Source of the DNA: an uncultured beta proteobacterium
Lineage (GTDB): Bacteria; Pseudomonadota; Gammaproteobacteria; Burkholderiales; SG8-39
Reading direction: 5' to 3'
Length of the DNA: 41,740 bases
Assembly (NCBI GenBank): GCA_903899705.1
Contig: CAIUKQ010000102.1
Span: 1-41,740 of the forward strand
In this document: piece after piece, positions 1 to 9,159 of the stretch
Layout: the number at the start of each line of letters is the position of its first letter
How positions within the stretch are numbered: position 1 is the stretch's first letter
Notes under the pieces: generated by a model
What the model saw: the letters and a program-made list of their open reading frames with translations, nothing else
Told to the model about the DNA's origin: nothing
Databases searched by the model: none
Position numbers and translations under genes: made by a program

Positions 1-1593
1 GAGCACGCTCCTCGCAATCGACAGCCGTTGGCGCTGGCCGCCGGAGAGCGACAGGCCGCGCTCGCCAACCAGCGTGTCGTAGCCCTCGGGCAGGCCGGCG
101 ACGTAATCGTGCAACTGCGCGGTGTCCGCGGCTTCAACCACGCGGTCATCCTCCGCGCCGGGTTCGCCATAAGAGACGTTCTCGCGCACTTCGGTCTTGA
201 ACAGGAACGTGTCCTGTTGCACCACACCCACCTGCTCGCGCAGCGAATCCAGGGTCACCTCGCGGATGTCCTGTCCGTCGATGGTGATGCGCCCTGAAGT
301 GACATCGTAGAAACGCGGGATCAGGTGGGCAATGGTGGATTTGCCGCTGCCCGGCGGGCCGACCAGCCCCAGGGTCTGCCCGGCCTTCACGCGGAATGAA
401 ATGTCCGCCACCGTGTGCTCGCTCTCGAATCCCTGGTAGGAAAAGGACACGTTCTCGAATTCGAGCTGCGCCTCGCCCACCTTCAGCGCGGGCGCCCCTG
501 CCTTGTCGCGGATCGCCGGCTCGAGATCGAGGATTTCGAACATGCGCACCCCGGAGACCGATGCGCGCGCATAGCCGTTGATCACCATGCCGACCTGGCG
601 CACCGGCATCTGCAGCACCGTCATGAACACCAGGAACTGCGTGAGTTCGCCCACGGTGATCTGGCCGTCGATGACGCGCAAGCCCCCGAACCACAGCACC
701 AGCCCCATGGCCACGTAATAGGAGAAGGTCATCATCGAGGTGTTGAAGTAGCGCACCAGCACCATGTTGATGGCGGGCTCGAGCGTGCGCTTCTGCCAGT
801 CATCGAATTTCTGCATTTCATGCTTCTGCGCGGAGAACGCGCGGACCACGCGGATGCCCGCGAGGTTCTCCTCCATGATGCGGGTGAGCACGCTCATGCG
901 CTCCTGGAACTCGCGCCACAGGGCGCGCACCTTCAGCCGGAACACCACGCCGCGCCACAGCGCAAAGGGCACGAAGCTCACGCACAGAAACCCCAGCATC
1001 AGGTCCTGCCCCATGTACAGCCACGCGCCCAGACCGATCAGCACTGCGAGCTGGAACAGCCGCATGATGCCGGTCTCGATGAAGCGCCTCACGCCTTCGA
1101 TGTCGAGCATGCCCCGCGTGATGAGGTCGCCCGAATGGATGCGGTCGTGATAGCTGAAGGACAGGCGCTGCAGTTTCTCGAAAAACGAAAGACGCAGTTG
1201 CAGCCCGAAGCTCTGCCCGATCGATTCGGCCAGGTAGTTGTGCGAGAGCGTGAACAGGCCGCGCATGACGGCCGTGCCCAGCACCAGCAGTGCCGAGCTG
1301 ATGAGCGCCGATTTCGCCATCGCAATGGCCGCGGCATCGCCGCCGCCCGCCATGGCCAGCATCGATCCGGCCTGGTCGATGGCCTTGCCAAGGAAGCGCG
1401 GAATCATCAACTGGAAGATGGCCGCGCCGATCACCGCGAGCACGGCCGCGGGAAAGCGAACGCGATACGACAGCGCCATGCGCAGCACGCGCCACAGTGC
1501 GTTGACGCCGCGGCGGTAATCCCCGTTGAGGGAAGGCACCAGCGTGTCGGTGCCCAGTGCGCGCGGCGGTAGTGATTCCGAAGGTGTACTCAA
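1..1593 (-). CDS. ABC transporter, fused permease/ATP-binding protein (MsbA/MdlB-like exporter), 3' end cut by window edge
   Basis: Manual minus-strand reading gives MSTPSESLPPRALGTDTLVPSLNGDYRRGVNALWRVLRMALSYRVRFP (TTG start at 1593), Walker A GPPGSGKST and signature LSLSGGQRQRLSIARS at the edge. Not in the ORF track because it runs off the window. Start codon uncertain. Confidence 0.85.
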   Translation of the reverse strand, partial: MSTPSESLPPRALGTDTLVPSLNGDYRRGVNALWRVLRMALSYRVRFPAAVLAVIGAAIFQLMIPRFLGKAIDQAGSMLAMAGGGDAAAIAMAKSALISSALLVLGTAVMRGLFTLSHNYLAESIGQSFGLQLRLSFFEKLQRLSFSYHDRIHSGDLITRGMLDIEGVRRFIETGIMRLFQLAVLIGLGAWLYMGQDLMLGFLCVSFVPFALWRGVVFRLKVRALWREFQERMSVLTRIMEENLAGIRVVRAFSAQKHEMQKFDDWQKRTLEPAINMVLVRYFNTSMMTFSYYVAMGLVLWFGGLRVIDGQITVGELTQFLVFMTVLQMPVRQVGMVINGYARASVSGVRMFEILDLEPAIRDKAGAPALKVGEAQLEFENVSFSYQGFESEHTVADISFRVKAGQTLGLVGPPGSGKSTIAHLIPRFYDVTSGRITIDGQDIREVTLDSLREQVGVVQQDTFLFKTEVRENVSYGEPGAEDDRVVEAADTAQLHDYVAGLPEGYDTLVGERGLSLSGGQRQRLSIARSVL

Positions 1594-1618
1594 GATCTCT
1601 TTCTCAATGAGGCGCGGT

Positions 1619-4114
1619 TCAGGCCTCGCGCAATACCAGCAGGGGAGGATGATTCAGGGCGGCCCGTGCGCCCGCCCGCGCATTCCAGGCCACACAGGCA
1701 AGCCCTGCCAGCGGACCGGCCAGCCCCACGAGGTAATTAATTTGATAAGGAAAATCAAATACATAGCGCGATATCGCCCAACCTATGGCCGTGGCGCTCG
1801 CGGCCGCCAGAATGCCGGCCAGAAGCCCCAGCATCAGAAACTCCGCGCGCTGTGCAGCAAGGATCTGCGACCGCGATGCGCCCAGTGCGCGCATCAGTGC
1901 GGCTTCCCTGGCGCGTTCATCCTGCGTGGCCAGCAGCGCCGAATACAGCACCAGCACACCCGCCGCGAGCGCAAACAGAAAAACGAATCGCACGGCCTGC
2001 ACCACACGGTCGATGATGACCTGCGCCTGTTTCAGGATGGCGCTCATGTCCACCAGCGTCAGATTGGGAAAACGCTGTGAGATCGAATTGGCAAAAGCCT
2101 GCCTCCCCTCGGACAGATGGAACGCGGAGATGAAACTGGCCGGCGCATCCGCGAGCAGCGCCGGCGTGGCAATGACGAAGAAATTCGCCCGCATGGAATC
2201 CCAGTCAAGACGGCGGATGCTGGTGATGGGCGCGGTGACATTGCGTCCGGCCACCTGCCAGGTCAGCGTGTCGCCCACCTTCCATTCACGGCGTTTGGCC
2301 ATGCCTTCTTCGACTGAAAACGCGCCGGTGCGCAAATCGTCGGGCGAAAACCAGCGGCCCTCGATCACCGCGTTATAGGGCTGCTGCGCCTCCATGAACG
2401 ACAGGTTGAACTCGCGCTCAACCGATCGCCGCTCGCGCTCTTCCATCGCCTCGACATTGATCGGCTGCCCGTTGTGCGCCACATAGCGTCCGCGCACCAT
2501 CGGATAAATCGCCGGCGCGGCAATGCCGGCCTCGCGGAACAGGGCCTGCACATCATCGATTTGCGCGGGCTGGACGTTGACGAGGAAGCGATTGGGCGCA
2601 TCCGGCGGCAGCTTTTTCTCCCAGGTGGAGATCAGGTCGTTCAGCGTGAAGCTCAGCATCAGCACGGCAGTGAGGCCCAGGGCGAGCGCGAGCACCTGCA
2701 CGGTATTGGCGCCGGCATGACGCCTGAGGTTGGCCATGCCATAGCGCCATGTGACGCCTGCCGCGCTGCCGAATCGGCCGGCAAACCGCAGACTCGCATA
2801 GGCCAGAACGCCAAACACTGCAAAGCACAGCGCGAAACCGGCCAGCACCGTGAGGCCCAGCTTGACGCTGCCCGCCTGCCATACGAGCAGGGCACCGATC
2901 ACCACAAGGCCCAGTCCCCACGCCAGGCTTGCCGCCTCATTGGGCGCGCCCAGATCACGGCGCAACACCCGCAACGCCGGCACGTTCTTCAACTGCAACA
3001 GGGGTGGCAGCGCAAATCCCAGCAGCAGCGCCATGCCCACCGCCAGACCCTGCAGCGCGGGCAGCGGCGATGGCGTGGGCAGCACCGCATCGACGAACTG
3101 CGCGACAAACGCCGCAATCACGTATTGCGCGAGAAACCCCAGCGCGCATCCGATGACGCTCGCAACCACGCCGAGGATCGCAAATTCACAGGCGCTCAAT
3201 GCCAACAGGCGCGACTGCCGGGTGCCGAAACAGCGCATCACCGCGAATGCATCGAGGTGTCGTGCCGTATAGCGACGCGTCGACAGCGACACCGCCACTG
3301 CGGCGAGGATCACCGCCAGCAGCGCCGTCAGGCCGACGAACTGTTCGCCGCGCTCGATCGACTGGCGCACGCTGGGACTGGCGTTCTCCAGGCTTTGCAG
3401 CGTTTCACCGCGGCCAAGGCGCGTCTTCACCCAGATTTCGAATTCATTGACCGGTCCGCTGTCGCCCGCGGCCAGCAGGTTGTAGCGGATGCGGCTGCCG
3501 TTCTGCACCAGGCCTGTGGCCGGCAGATCTTCGATTCGCATCATCAGGCGCGGCGCGATGTTGAAGAAAGAGCCGTTGCGATCCGGTTCGAGCGTGAGGA
3601 TGGCGCCGATGCGCAGGCTCGCGTCACCGAGTTGCAGGTTTTCACCCACCTTGCGCTCCAGTGCCAACGCCAGCCGCTCGTCCACCCAGACGGTGCCGGG
3701 TTCGGGCACACCATCAGTGGTTTCGTCCGGCGCATTGAGCGCAGGGGCGATACGCATCTTCCCTCGCAGGGGATAACCCGATGACACGGCCTTCACGCCT
3801 GAGAGTTGCGTGGCCGACTCGCCGCGCGCCATGCTGACAAAACTCATCACCTCAGCAAAGGCCAGCCCCCGGCGCTTGATTTCGTCGGGGATGGCGGCGG
3901 TCCAGGGATGATCCGCATCGAGCAGCACGTCGGCGCCCAGCAGCTGATGGGCGTCGCGAAGGATGGCCTGCCGGATGCGATCGGCGAAAAATCCGACGCT
4001 GGTGACGCTGGTCACGGCCAGCACCAGCGCCAATGCGAGCACGCGCAACTCACCCGCCCGCCAATCCCGGGCGAGCATCTTAAAAGCCATGTTAATCAAT
4101 GAGTTATTGCGCAT
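1619..4114 (-). CDS. ybbP: FtsX-like ABC transporter permease (YbbP family)
   Basis: 831 aa; FtsX-type layout with large periplasmic domains and repeated TM segments; adjacent to a YbbA-like ATPase and divergent tesA, as in other proteobacteria. Confidence 0.88.
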   Translation of the reverse strand: MRNNSLINMAFKMLARDWRAGELRVLALALVLAVTSVTSVGFFADRIRQAILRDAHQLLGADVLLDADHPWTAAIPDEIKRRGLAFAEVMSFVSMARGESATQLSGVKAVSSGYPLRGKMRIAPALNAPDETTDGVPEPGTVWVDERLALALERKVGENLQLGDASLRIGAILTLEPDRNGSFFNIAPRLMMRIEDLPATGLVQNGSRIRYNLLAAGDSGPVNEFEIWVKTRLGRGETLQSLENASPSVRQSIERGEQFVGLTALLAVILAAVAVSLSTRRYTARHLDAFAVMRCFGTRQSRLLALSACEFAILGVVASVIGCALGFLAQYVIAAFVAQFVDAVLPTPSPLPALQGLAVGMALLLGFALPPLLQLKNVPALRVLRRDLGAPNEAASLAWGLGLVVIGALLVWQAGSVKLGLTVLAGFALCFAVFGVLAYASLRFAGRFGSAAGVTWRYGMANLRRHAGANTVQVLALALGLTAVLMLSFTLNDLISTWEKKLPPDAPNRFLVNVQPAQIDDVQALFREAGIAAPAIYPMVRGRYVAHNGQPINVEAMEERERRSVEREFNLSFMEAQQPYNAVIEGRWFSPDDLRTGAFSVEEGMAKRREWKVGDTLTWQVAGRNVTAPITSIRRLDWDSMRANFFVIATPALLADAPASFISAFHLSEGRQAFANSISQRFPNLTLVDMSAILKQAQVIIDRVVQAVRFVFLFALAAGVLVLYSALLATQDERAREAALMRALGASRSQILAAQRAEFLMLGLLAGILAAASATAIGWAISRYVFDFPYQINYLVGLAGPLAGLACVAWNARAGARAALNHPPLLVLREA

Positions 4115-4133
4115 GCGGGTTGCAGATCAGGCC

Positions 4134-4565
4134 TCAAGCCTTGTCGATGCGCTCCCAGTAAATGCGCTCCACCGCACCGTCTTCATCAGGCTGCGTGGTC
4201 AGAATGAGCAGCTTGCCCTTGAATTCAAAGTTCCTCACATTGGCGCCGCCCACCCAGTTGGGAAAGAAGGACACATCGATATGGTGATAGACCTTGTCGC
4301 CTTTGACCTCGTAGCGCCCCGCGTACGCAACGACACCGCGCGCGGCTTCCGCCAGATCCGCGTCGCTGGCACTGTTGATGTGCTTCGCGGCCAACCGCTT
4401 GCGATCAGGCGGCGTGGAGACCACGATCACAAGGCCTTCCTTCGTATAGACAATGCGCGCCGGACGTTCGCTGTCCGGATCGCGCAGGTGCGTGACCTTG
4501 CCGTTTTTATCGACCTGCTCGTGCCCCTTGCCCTTGTAGGTGCCTACAAAATCGCTCGCGTCCAT
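4134..4565 (-). CDS. Lipocalin-like domain protein (small beta-barrel), function unknown
   Basis: 143 aa ORF MDASDFVGTYKGKGHEQVDKNGKVTHLRD...; short beta-rich pattern with N-terminal G-T-Y/W, resembling lipocalin-like families. Confidence 0.55.
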   Translation of the reverse strand: MDASDFVGTYKGKGHEQVDKNGKVTHLRDPDSERPARIVYTKEGLVIVVSTPPDRKRLAAKHINSASDADLAEAARGVVAYAGRYEVKGDKVYHHIDVSFFPNWVGGANVRNFEFKGKLLILTTQPDEDGAVERIYWERIDKA

Positions 4566-4602
4566 GCCCTCTCCTCTTGTGATTGCCTTAACCGTTCACC
4601 CA

Positions 4603-5304
4603 TCAATTCACTACGCTGCCCGCGGCCAGGCGGATGATCCTGCCGCAGCGATGCGCCAGCGCTTCGTCGTGCGTAACCAGCACCAGCGTGGTTCCCGCTT
4701 CCGCGTTCATTTCAAACAGAAGGTCGATCACCGCGGAGCCGGTGGCGGCATCCAGGTTGCCGGTGGGCTCATCGGCCAGAAGCAACTTCGGTTTCACCAC
4801 AAAGGCCCTGGCGAGGGCGACACGTTGCTGCTCCCCGCCGGACAGATACTTGGGATAGTGATGCAAACGTTCACCCAGCCCCACGCGCTTGAGCATGGCA
4901 ACCGCGGATTGTTCGGCACCGGAGACGCCGGCAAGTTCCAGCGGCAGCATCACGTTTTCCTGCGCGTTCAATGCCGGCAGCAGCTGAAAGGACTGGAACA
5001 CGAACCCCAGCAGCTTCGCGCGCATCGCGGCGCGGCCGTCCTCATCCAGGGAAGAGAAGTCCTGTCCTTCGATTTCAACGGTGCCTGAGGTGGGAACATC
5101 CAGGCCCGCCAGCAGTCCCAGCAGGGTGGACTTTCCCGAACCCGAGGCCCCGACGATGGCAATCGCTTCTCCGGACATGATTTCGAAATCAATATCCTGC
5201 AGAATGACCAGCTGTGAAGAAGCCGAACCGCTTGGCGTACCGCCGGGCGGCGCGGCCAGGGGCACGACTTTGCACAATCCCCGCGAACGTATGATCGGCG
5301 ACAT
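4603..5304 (-). CDS. ybbA: ABC transporter ATP-binding protein (YbbA/LolD-like)
   Basis: Walker A GASGSGKST, signature LSGGEQQRVALARAF, Walker B LLLADEPTGNLD. Start set at MSPIIRSRGLCKVV (5304), downstream of the ORF-track start at 5349. Confidence 0.88.
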   Translation of the reverse strand: MSPIIRSRGLCKVVPLAAPPGGTPSGSASSQLVILQDIDFEIMSGEAIAIVGASGSGKSTLLGLLAGLDVPTSGTVEIEGQDFSSLDEDGRAAMRAKLLGFVFQSFQLLPALNAQENVMLPLELAGVSGAEQSAVAMLKRVGLGERLHHYPKYLSGGEQQRVALARAFVVKPKLLLADEPTGNLDAATGSAVIDLLFEMNAEAGTTLVLVTHDEALAHRCGRIIRLAAGSVVN

Positions 5305-5965
5305 GAAATCCCTGGTAGACACACTTTGCCCTTGCCCGCGCCTGGCCACCCGTGGCCTCGCTGCATGGAGCCTGATTTTCGGCCTGCTTCTTGGCTTGCT
5401 TCCCGGTCACGCCTTCGCTGCCGGCGTGGTCCTGGTGTTCGGTGACAGCCTGTCCTCCGCCTATGGCATCAGCCAGAAGGAAGGCTGGGTGACGTTGCTG
5501 CAGGAACGCTTGAGCAAAAACAAGATGGATTATACCGTTGTCAACCAGAGCATCCCCGGCGAAACCACCAGCGGCGGGGCCACGCGGATCAAGGCGGTCG
5601 TGGCCCAGGCCAAACCCGCCGTCACCATCATCGCGTTGGGCGGCAATGACGGGCTTCGCGGCCTGCCGGTGAAGCAGATGCGGGAGAACCTTTCGCAGAT
5701 CGTGCGGGCGGCACAGGCCTCCGGCAGCAAGGTGCTGCTGGCCGGCATGAAGATGCCGCCCAATTACGGCCCGGCCTACACCCGGGAATTCGAAACGATG
5801 TTCACGGACCTGGCCAGGCAGCTGCGAACCGGCGTGGTGCCCTTTCTGCTGGAGGGCATGGACGCGCGGCGCGACCTGTTCCAGCCGGACAACATCCATC
5901 CGACTGCCCAGGCGCAGCCGATGATCGAAGACACGGTGTGGAAGCGCCTGCGGCCGTTGCTGTAA
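5303..5965 (+). CDS. tesA: Arylesterase / multifunctional acyl-CoA thioesterase I (TesA), GDSL/SGNH hydrolase with signal peptide
   Basis: FGDSLSSAYGI (block I), GGNDGLRG (block III), DNIHPTAQAQ (block V); hydrophobic N-terminus. Start 5291 or 5303. Confidence 0.88.
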   Translation: MKSLVDTLCPCPRLATRGLAAWSLIFGLLLGLLPGHAFAAGVVLVFGDSLSSAYGISQKEGWVTLLQERLSKNKMDYTVVNQSIPGETTSGGATRIKAVVAQAKPAVTIIALGGNDGLRGLPVKQMRENLSQIVRAAQASGSKVLLAGMKMPPNYGPAYTREFETMFTDLARQLRTGVVPFLLEGMDARRDLFQPDNIHPTAQAQPMIEDTVWKRLRPLL

Positions 5966-6054
5966 AGCCGGAGTTGGACCGATAAAACCGGGACGCAAAC
6001 ACTGGCATTTTCATACCAGTCATTGCCGGGATAATTGTAGAATTTGAAACGGTG

Positions 6055-6069
6055 TTGCCATTGTGGCAA
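6055..6069. promoter_or_regulatory. Perfect inverted repeat TTGCCA-TTG-TGGCAA upstream of the RHH antitoxin; candidate autoregulatory operator
   Basis: 6-bp arms, 3-nt spacer, 20 bp before the ATG at 6090. Confidence 0.45.
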
Positions 6070-6089
6070 ATTCGTAATATCCTGATCGG

Positions 6090-6332
6090 ATGCTACGCAC
6101 TGTTTCCATCAAACTTCATGACCGCGTCCTGGCCGATATAGAGTCCGAGGCTCGCTCGCGTCAGGTATCCCGCTCCGAAGTCGTTCGGGAACGATTGGAT
6201 CGATCGAAGACTGACAAAGGATCGGTCTGGGACAGGATGCAGGATCTCGTGATCGAGGATGACCGGGCGCCAACCGACCTTGCGTCGAACAAGGCGCGGA
6301 TGCGCGATTATGGCCGGTCTGGTACTGGCTGA
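6090..6332 (+). CDS. Ribbon-helix-helix (CopG-type) antitoxin, VapB-like
   Basis: 80 aa; MLRTVSIKLHDRVLADIESEARSRQVSRSEVVRERL matches the RHH pattern; overlaps a downstream PIN-domain ORF. Confidence 0.75.
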   Translation: MLRTVSIKLHDRVLADIESEARSRQVSRSEVVRERLDRSKTDKGSVWDRMQDLVIEDDRAPTDLASNKARMRDYGRSGTG

Positions 6333-6726
6333 TACCGGCCCTCTGGTTGCGTCACTGCGCTTGCGCGACCGCCACCACGGCTGGACCCGCACCCAACTTG
6401 CGTCCCTGCGCGGACCGCTGTTGACCTGCGAGGCCGTACTGTCCGAGGCTTTTTTTCTTCTCCAAACCGTTCCAAAGGGACACGACTCGCTTGCCGCCCT
6501 GATTGACCGGGGCGTGCTCGAAGTCAGATTCGACTTCCAGGACGAGCGTGATGCAACTTTGCGATTGCTGCGCAAATACTCGGACACCCCCATGAGCATT
6601 GCAGATGCCTGCATGGTACGGATGAGCGAGATTCACCGGGACGCGTCCTTGCTGACGCTCGATCAGGATTTTGTGGCCTATCGCCGCAACGGGCGCGAGC
6701 GAATACCGCTGATTGCGCCATGGTGA
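6310..6726 (+). CDS. PIN-domain toxin, VapC-like
   Basis: MAGLVLADTGPLVASL (first PIN acidic residue), E in CEAVLSEAFFLL, D in MSIADACM and LLTLDQDF. ATG at 6310 overlaps the antitoxin end by 23 bp; ORF-track start 6259 is probably too long. Confidence 0.78.
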   Translation: MAGLVLADTGPLVASLRLRDRHHGWTRTQLASLRGPLLTCEAVLSEAFFLLQTVPKGHDSLAALIDRGVLEVRFDFQDERDATLRLLRKYSDTPMSIADACMVRMSEIHRDASLLTLDQDFVAYRRNGRERIPLIAPW

Positions 6727-6894
6727 ACGACCCGCCATTTCGCTGCATGCGCCAAAAACGAATAAGCTTCCACCCGATCTGCAATCGGGGAGTGCGCCAT
6801 GACGTTTCGTACGAATCTGCTGTCGATCACATCTGTTGGGACGCATCGTTAAAACCGCCGGAATACAACCTACCGAATAAATGACAGGACAAAT

Positions 6895-7872
6895 GTGAAG
6901 CATCTATTGAGAAGAATTTCCGGCGTCGCAGCAGGCCTGATGCTGCCCCTGGCTTGCGGCATGGCGGTCGCCCAGGGCTATCCGAGCAAGCCGGTCCGGT
7001 TGATCGTCCCCAATGCGCCCGGCGGCATCGACCTCTATGCGCGCGTGATGACGCCGCGCCTTGGCGAGGAACTGGGGCAGCCGGTTATTGTGGAAAACCG
7101 GCCGGGCGCCGGCGGCATCATCGGTGCGGAGGCTGTTGCCAAGTCGGCACCCGATGGCCACACCCTGCTGTTTGGCACCTCCGGCATCCTCGTGACCGTG
7201 CAGTTCCTCAACAAGAACATGCCGATCAACACTCAGAAAGACCTCGCCCCGATAAGCCTGGTGCTGGGCATCGTCAGCACGCTGACCGTCAACGCGCAGT
7301 CGCCTTTCCACAGCGTGAATGATCTGGCCACCTTTGCCAAACGCAATCCCGGAAAGCTCAGTTTCGGCAGCAGTGGCGTGGGCACACTGCCCCACCTGAA
7401 CGGGGAAATATTCAAGGTCGCATTCGGTGTTGACATGCTGCATGTGCCGCTCAAGGGCACCGCGCAGATGATGACGGAGATGGTCGCCGGGCGTACCGAC
7501 ACGGATTTCTCGGGCCTTGGCGCCGTGCGGCCGCAGGTCTCCGCCGGCAAGTTGCGCATACTCGCGGTGCTCGGCAATTCACGATTCGCTCCGATCGGGG
7601 ACATTCCCAGCATCAATGAGACCTTGTCGAGCTATCAGGATGCCCCCAGCTGGATAGGACTGATGGGGCCGGCCGGATTGCCGCGACCGCTGATCGAGCG
7701 TATTCACTCGGCGGTGGCGAAAACAGTGGCATCACCCGATGTGCGGGCCGCCTACGAGAAACAGGGTCTTCGCATCATTGCGAGCAGCCCGGAAGAGCTT
7801 GCGACTGCGATGCGCAATGGCACCGATCAGGTCGGAAAACTCGTCAAGGCGGTGGGCATACAGCCTGAATAG
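6895..7872 (+). CDS. Bug/TctC family tripartite tricarboxylate transporter substrate-binding protein
   Basis: Signal peptide then YPSKPVRLIVPNAPGG, PVIVENRPGAGGIIGAEAVAKSAPDGHTLLFG; C-terminus KAVGIQPE. Confidence 0.93.
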   Translation: MKHLLRRISGVAAGLMLPLACGMAVAQGYPSKPVRLIVPNAPGGIDLYARVMTPRLGEELGQPVIVENRPGAGGIIGAEAVAKSAPDGHTLLFGTSGILVTVQFLNKNMPINTQKDLAPISLVLGIVSTLTVNAQSPFHSVNDLATFAKRNPGKLSFGSSGVGTLPHLNGEIFKVAFGVDMLHVPLKGTAQMMTEMVAGRTDTDFSGLGAVRPQVSAGKLRILAVLGNSRFAPIGDIPSINETLSSYQDAPSWIGLMGPAGLPRPLIERIHSAVAKTVASPDVRAAYEKQGLRIIASSPEELATAMRNGTDQVGKLVKAVGIQPE

Positions 7873-7908
7873 CGCGGAGACTCTTCTCCGCGAAGATTCC
7901 AGGCAGCG

Positions 7909-9156
7909 CTAGGCCGTGCTTTTTTTCGCCGCGGCCGATTTGCGGTGTAACTCGGTCACATCGCTCCACATGAATGCCGGACGTTGCCAATCCTTCAGCG
8001 GCCCCCCTTCGGCCAGAGCCTTCAGTTCGCGGATCCACATGCGGCGCATCAGCGCAATGCTCACATCAGAGCGGCCGAAAGACTCGGCGAAATTGCGCTC
8101 AGCCGGCGGCCCGAGGCTGGTGAGCACCGCGCAATCCTGGATGTTGGTGAGGTAGCGGAAATTCATTTTGGCCGAGCGCTCGCGGAAAGTGCGCATGTCC
8201 TCGCGGCCGGCGTTGAGGCCGGCTGCCACATCGGTGACCGATTCCGCGTTGCGCTCGGCGTCCGATGAATTTCGTGCATCCGCGTTCGTCTGCTTCAAAC
8301 CGCGCAACGCAGCGTATGCGCTCATTCCGGGCGCCGCATTGGCCTCCACATCCGCGCGCGGATAGCAACCCATGTTGAAGCGGATGGCATTGTTGTCATC
8401 GACGGGCACGCGCCAGGCATAGGTGTAATAACCCTCCTTGCCGGTGCGCCCGATGACCGCGAACTCCGAGGAATTGGGCATGGTGAAGTAGATGCGGTTG
8501 TAAATATCATCCTTGCCGGTGGCTCCTTCGAAGCGCCCGTTCATGCCGCCCTCGCTCTCGATCCACTCCATTTTCTCCGGCGCCTTGCTGCCGAAATGCC
8601 AGTGCAGGAACTGGGTGTGAACGATGTCGGTGGAGTTTTCGATCAGGTCGAAGTAACTGCAGGGCCAGGTTTCGGTGGTGATTTCACGAATGTACATCGC
8701 GTCGTCTTCGTAGTCGCCAAGGCGGGGCATGGGCGGCGCGGACCCTTCGCCCATGTACGCGAAGATCAGGCCGAGGTATTCCCGCACCGGATAAGAGGTG
8801 ATCCTGATGCGGTCTGCGAACGGTTTCGGTTCGGCGGGCTGCGTCACGCACTGACCCGCGCCGTCAAATGTCCATCCGTGATAGACGCACTGCAGGCGAT
8901 CGCCGTCGACAAAACCCAGCGCGAGCTTGATGCCGCGATGCGGGCAGCGCCCTGCAATCAAGTGCACCTCGCCCGATTCGCCGCGATACAAGGTCAAATC
9001 CTCGCCGAGAATGCGCAGCGGCTTGACATGGCCCGCGGCAACATCGGATGACATCAGCACCGGCTGCCAGAAGCGGCGCAGGTAGCGGCCCCCGATGGTG
9101 CCCGGCCCCACTCTCAGAATGTCGGCATAACCTGGCTCATTCGATGCGTTGTCCAT
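7909..9156 (-). CDS. Rieske [2Fe-2S] aromatic ring-hydroxylating oxygenase, large subunit (phthalate dioxygenase-like)
   Basis: Rieske motif CPHRG...CVYHGW; mononuclear iron-type motif LIENSTDIVHTQFLH. Confidence 0.88.
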   Translation of the reverse strand: MDNASNEPGYADILRVGPGTIGGRYLRRFWQPVLMSSDVAAGHVKPLRILGEDLTLYRGESGEVHLIAGRCPHRGIKLALGFVDGDRLQCVYHGWTFDGAGQCVTQPAEPKPFADRIRITSYPVREYLGLIFAYMGEGSAPPMPRLGDYEDDAMYIREITTETWPCSYFDLIENSTDIVHTQFLHWHFGSKAPEKMEWIESEGGMNGRFEGATGKDDIYNRIYFTMPNSSEFAVIGRTGKEGYYTYAWRVPVDDNNAIRFNMGCYPRADVEANAAPGMSAYAALRGLKQTNADARNSSDAERNAESVTDVAAGLNAGREDMRTFRERSAKMNFRYLTNIQDCAVLTSLGPPAERNFAESFGRSDVSIALMRRMWIRELKALAEGGPLKDWQRPAFMWSDVTELHRKSAAAKKSTA

Positions 9157-9159
9157 GAC

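Noticed and set aside
415-1572. 385-aa plus-strand ORF
   Set aside because: Antisense to the ABC exporter on the minus strand; low-complexity H/R/Q-rich translation typical of a GC-rich shadow frame.
2474-3784. 436-aa plus-strand ORF
   Set aside because: Fully antisense to ybbP; no recognisable domain, R/H/Q-rich.
5189-5998. 269-aa minus-strand ORF
   Set aside because: Antisense to tesA, whose motifs are clear.
7873-7892. Hairpin CGCGGAG-actctt-CTCCGCG after the first Bug gene
   Set aside because: 7-bp stem but no U-tract; could be a weak bidirectional terminator, insufficient to call.
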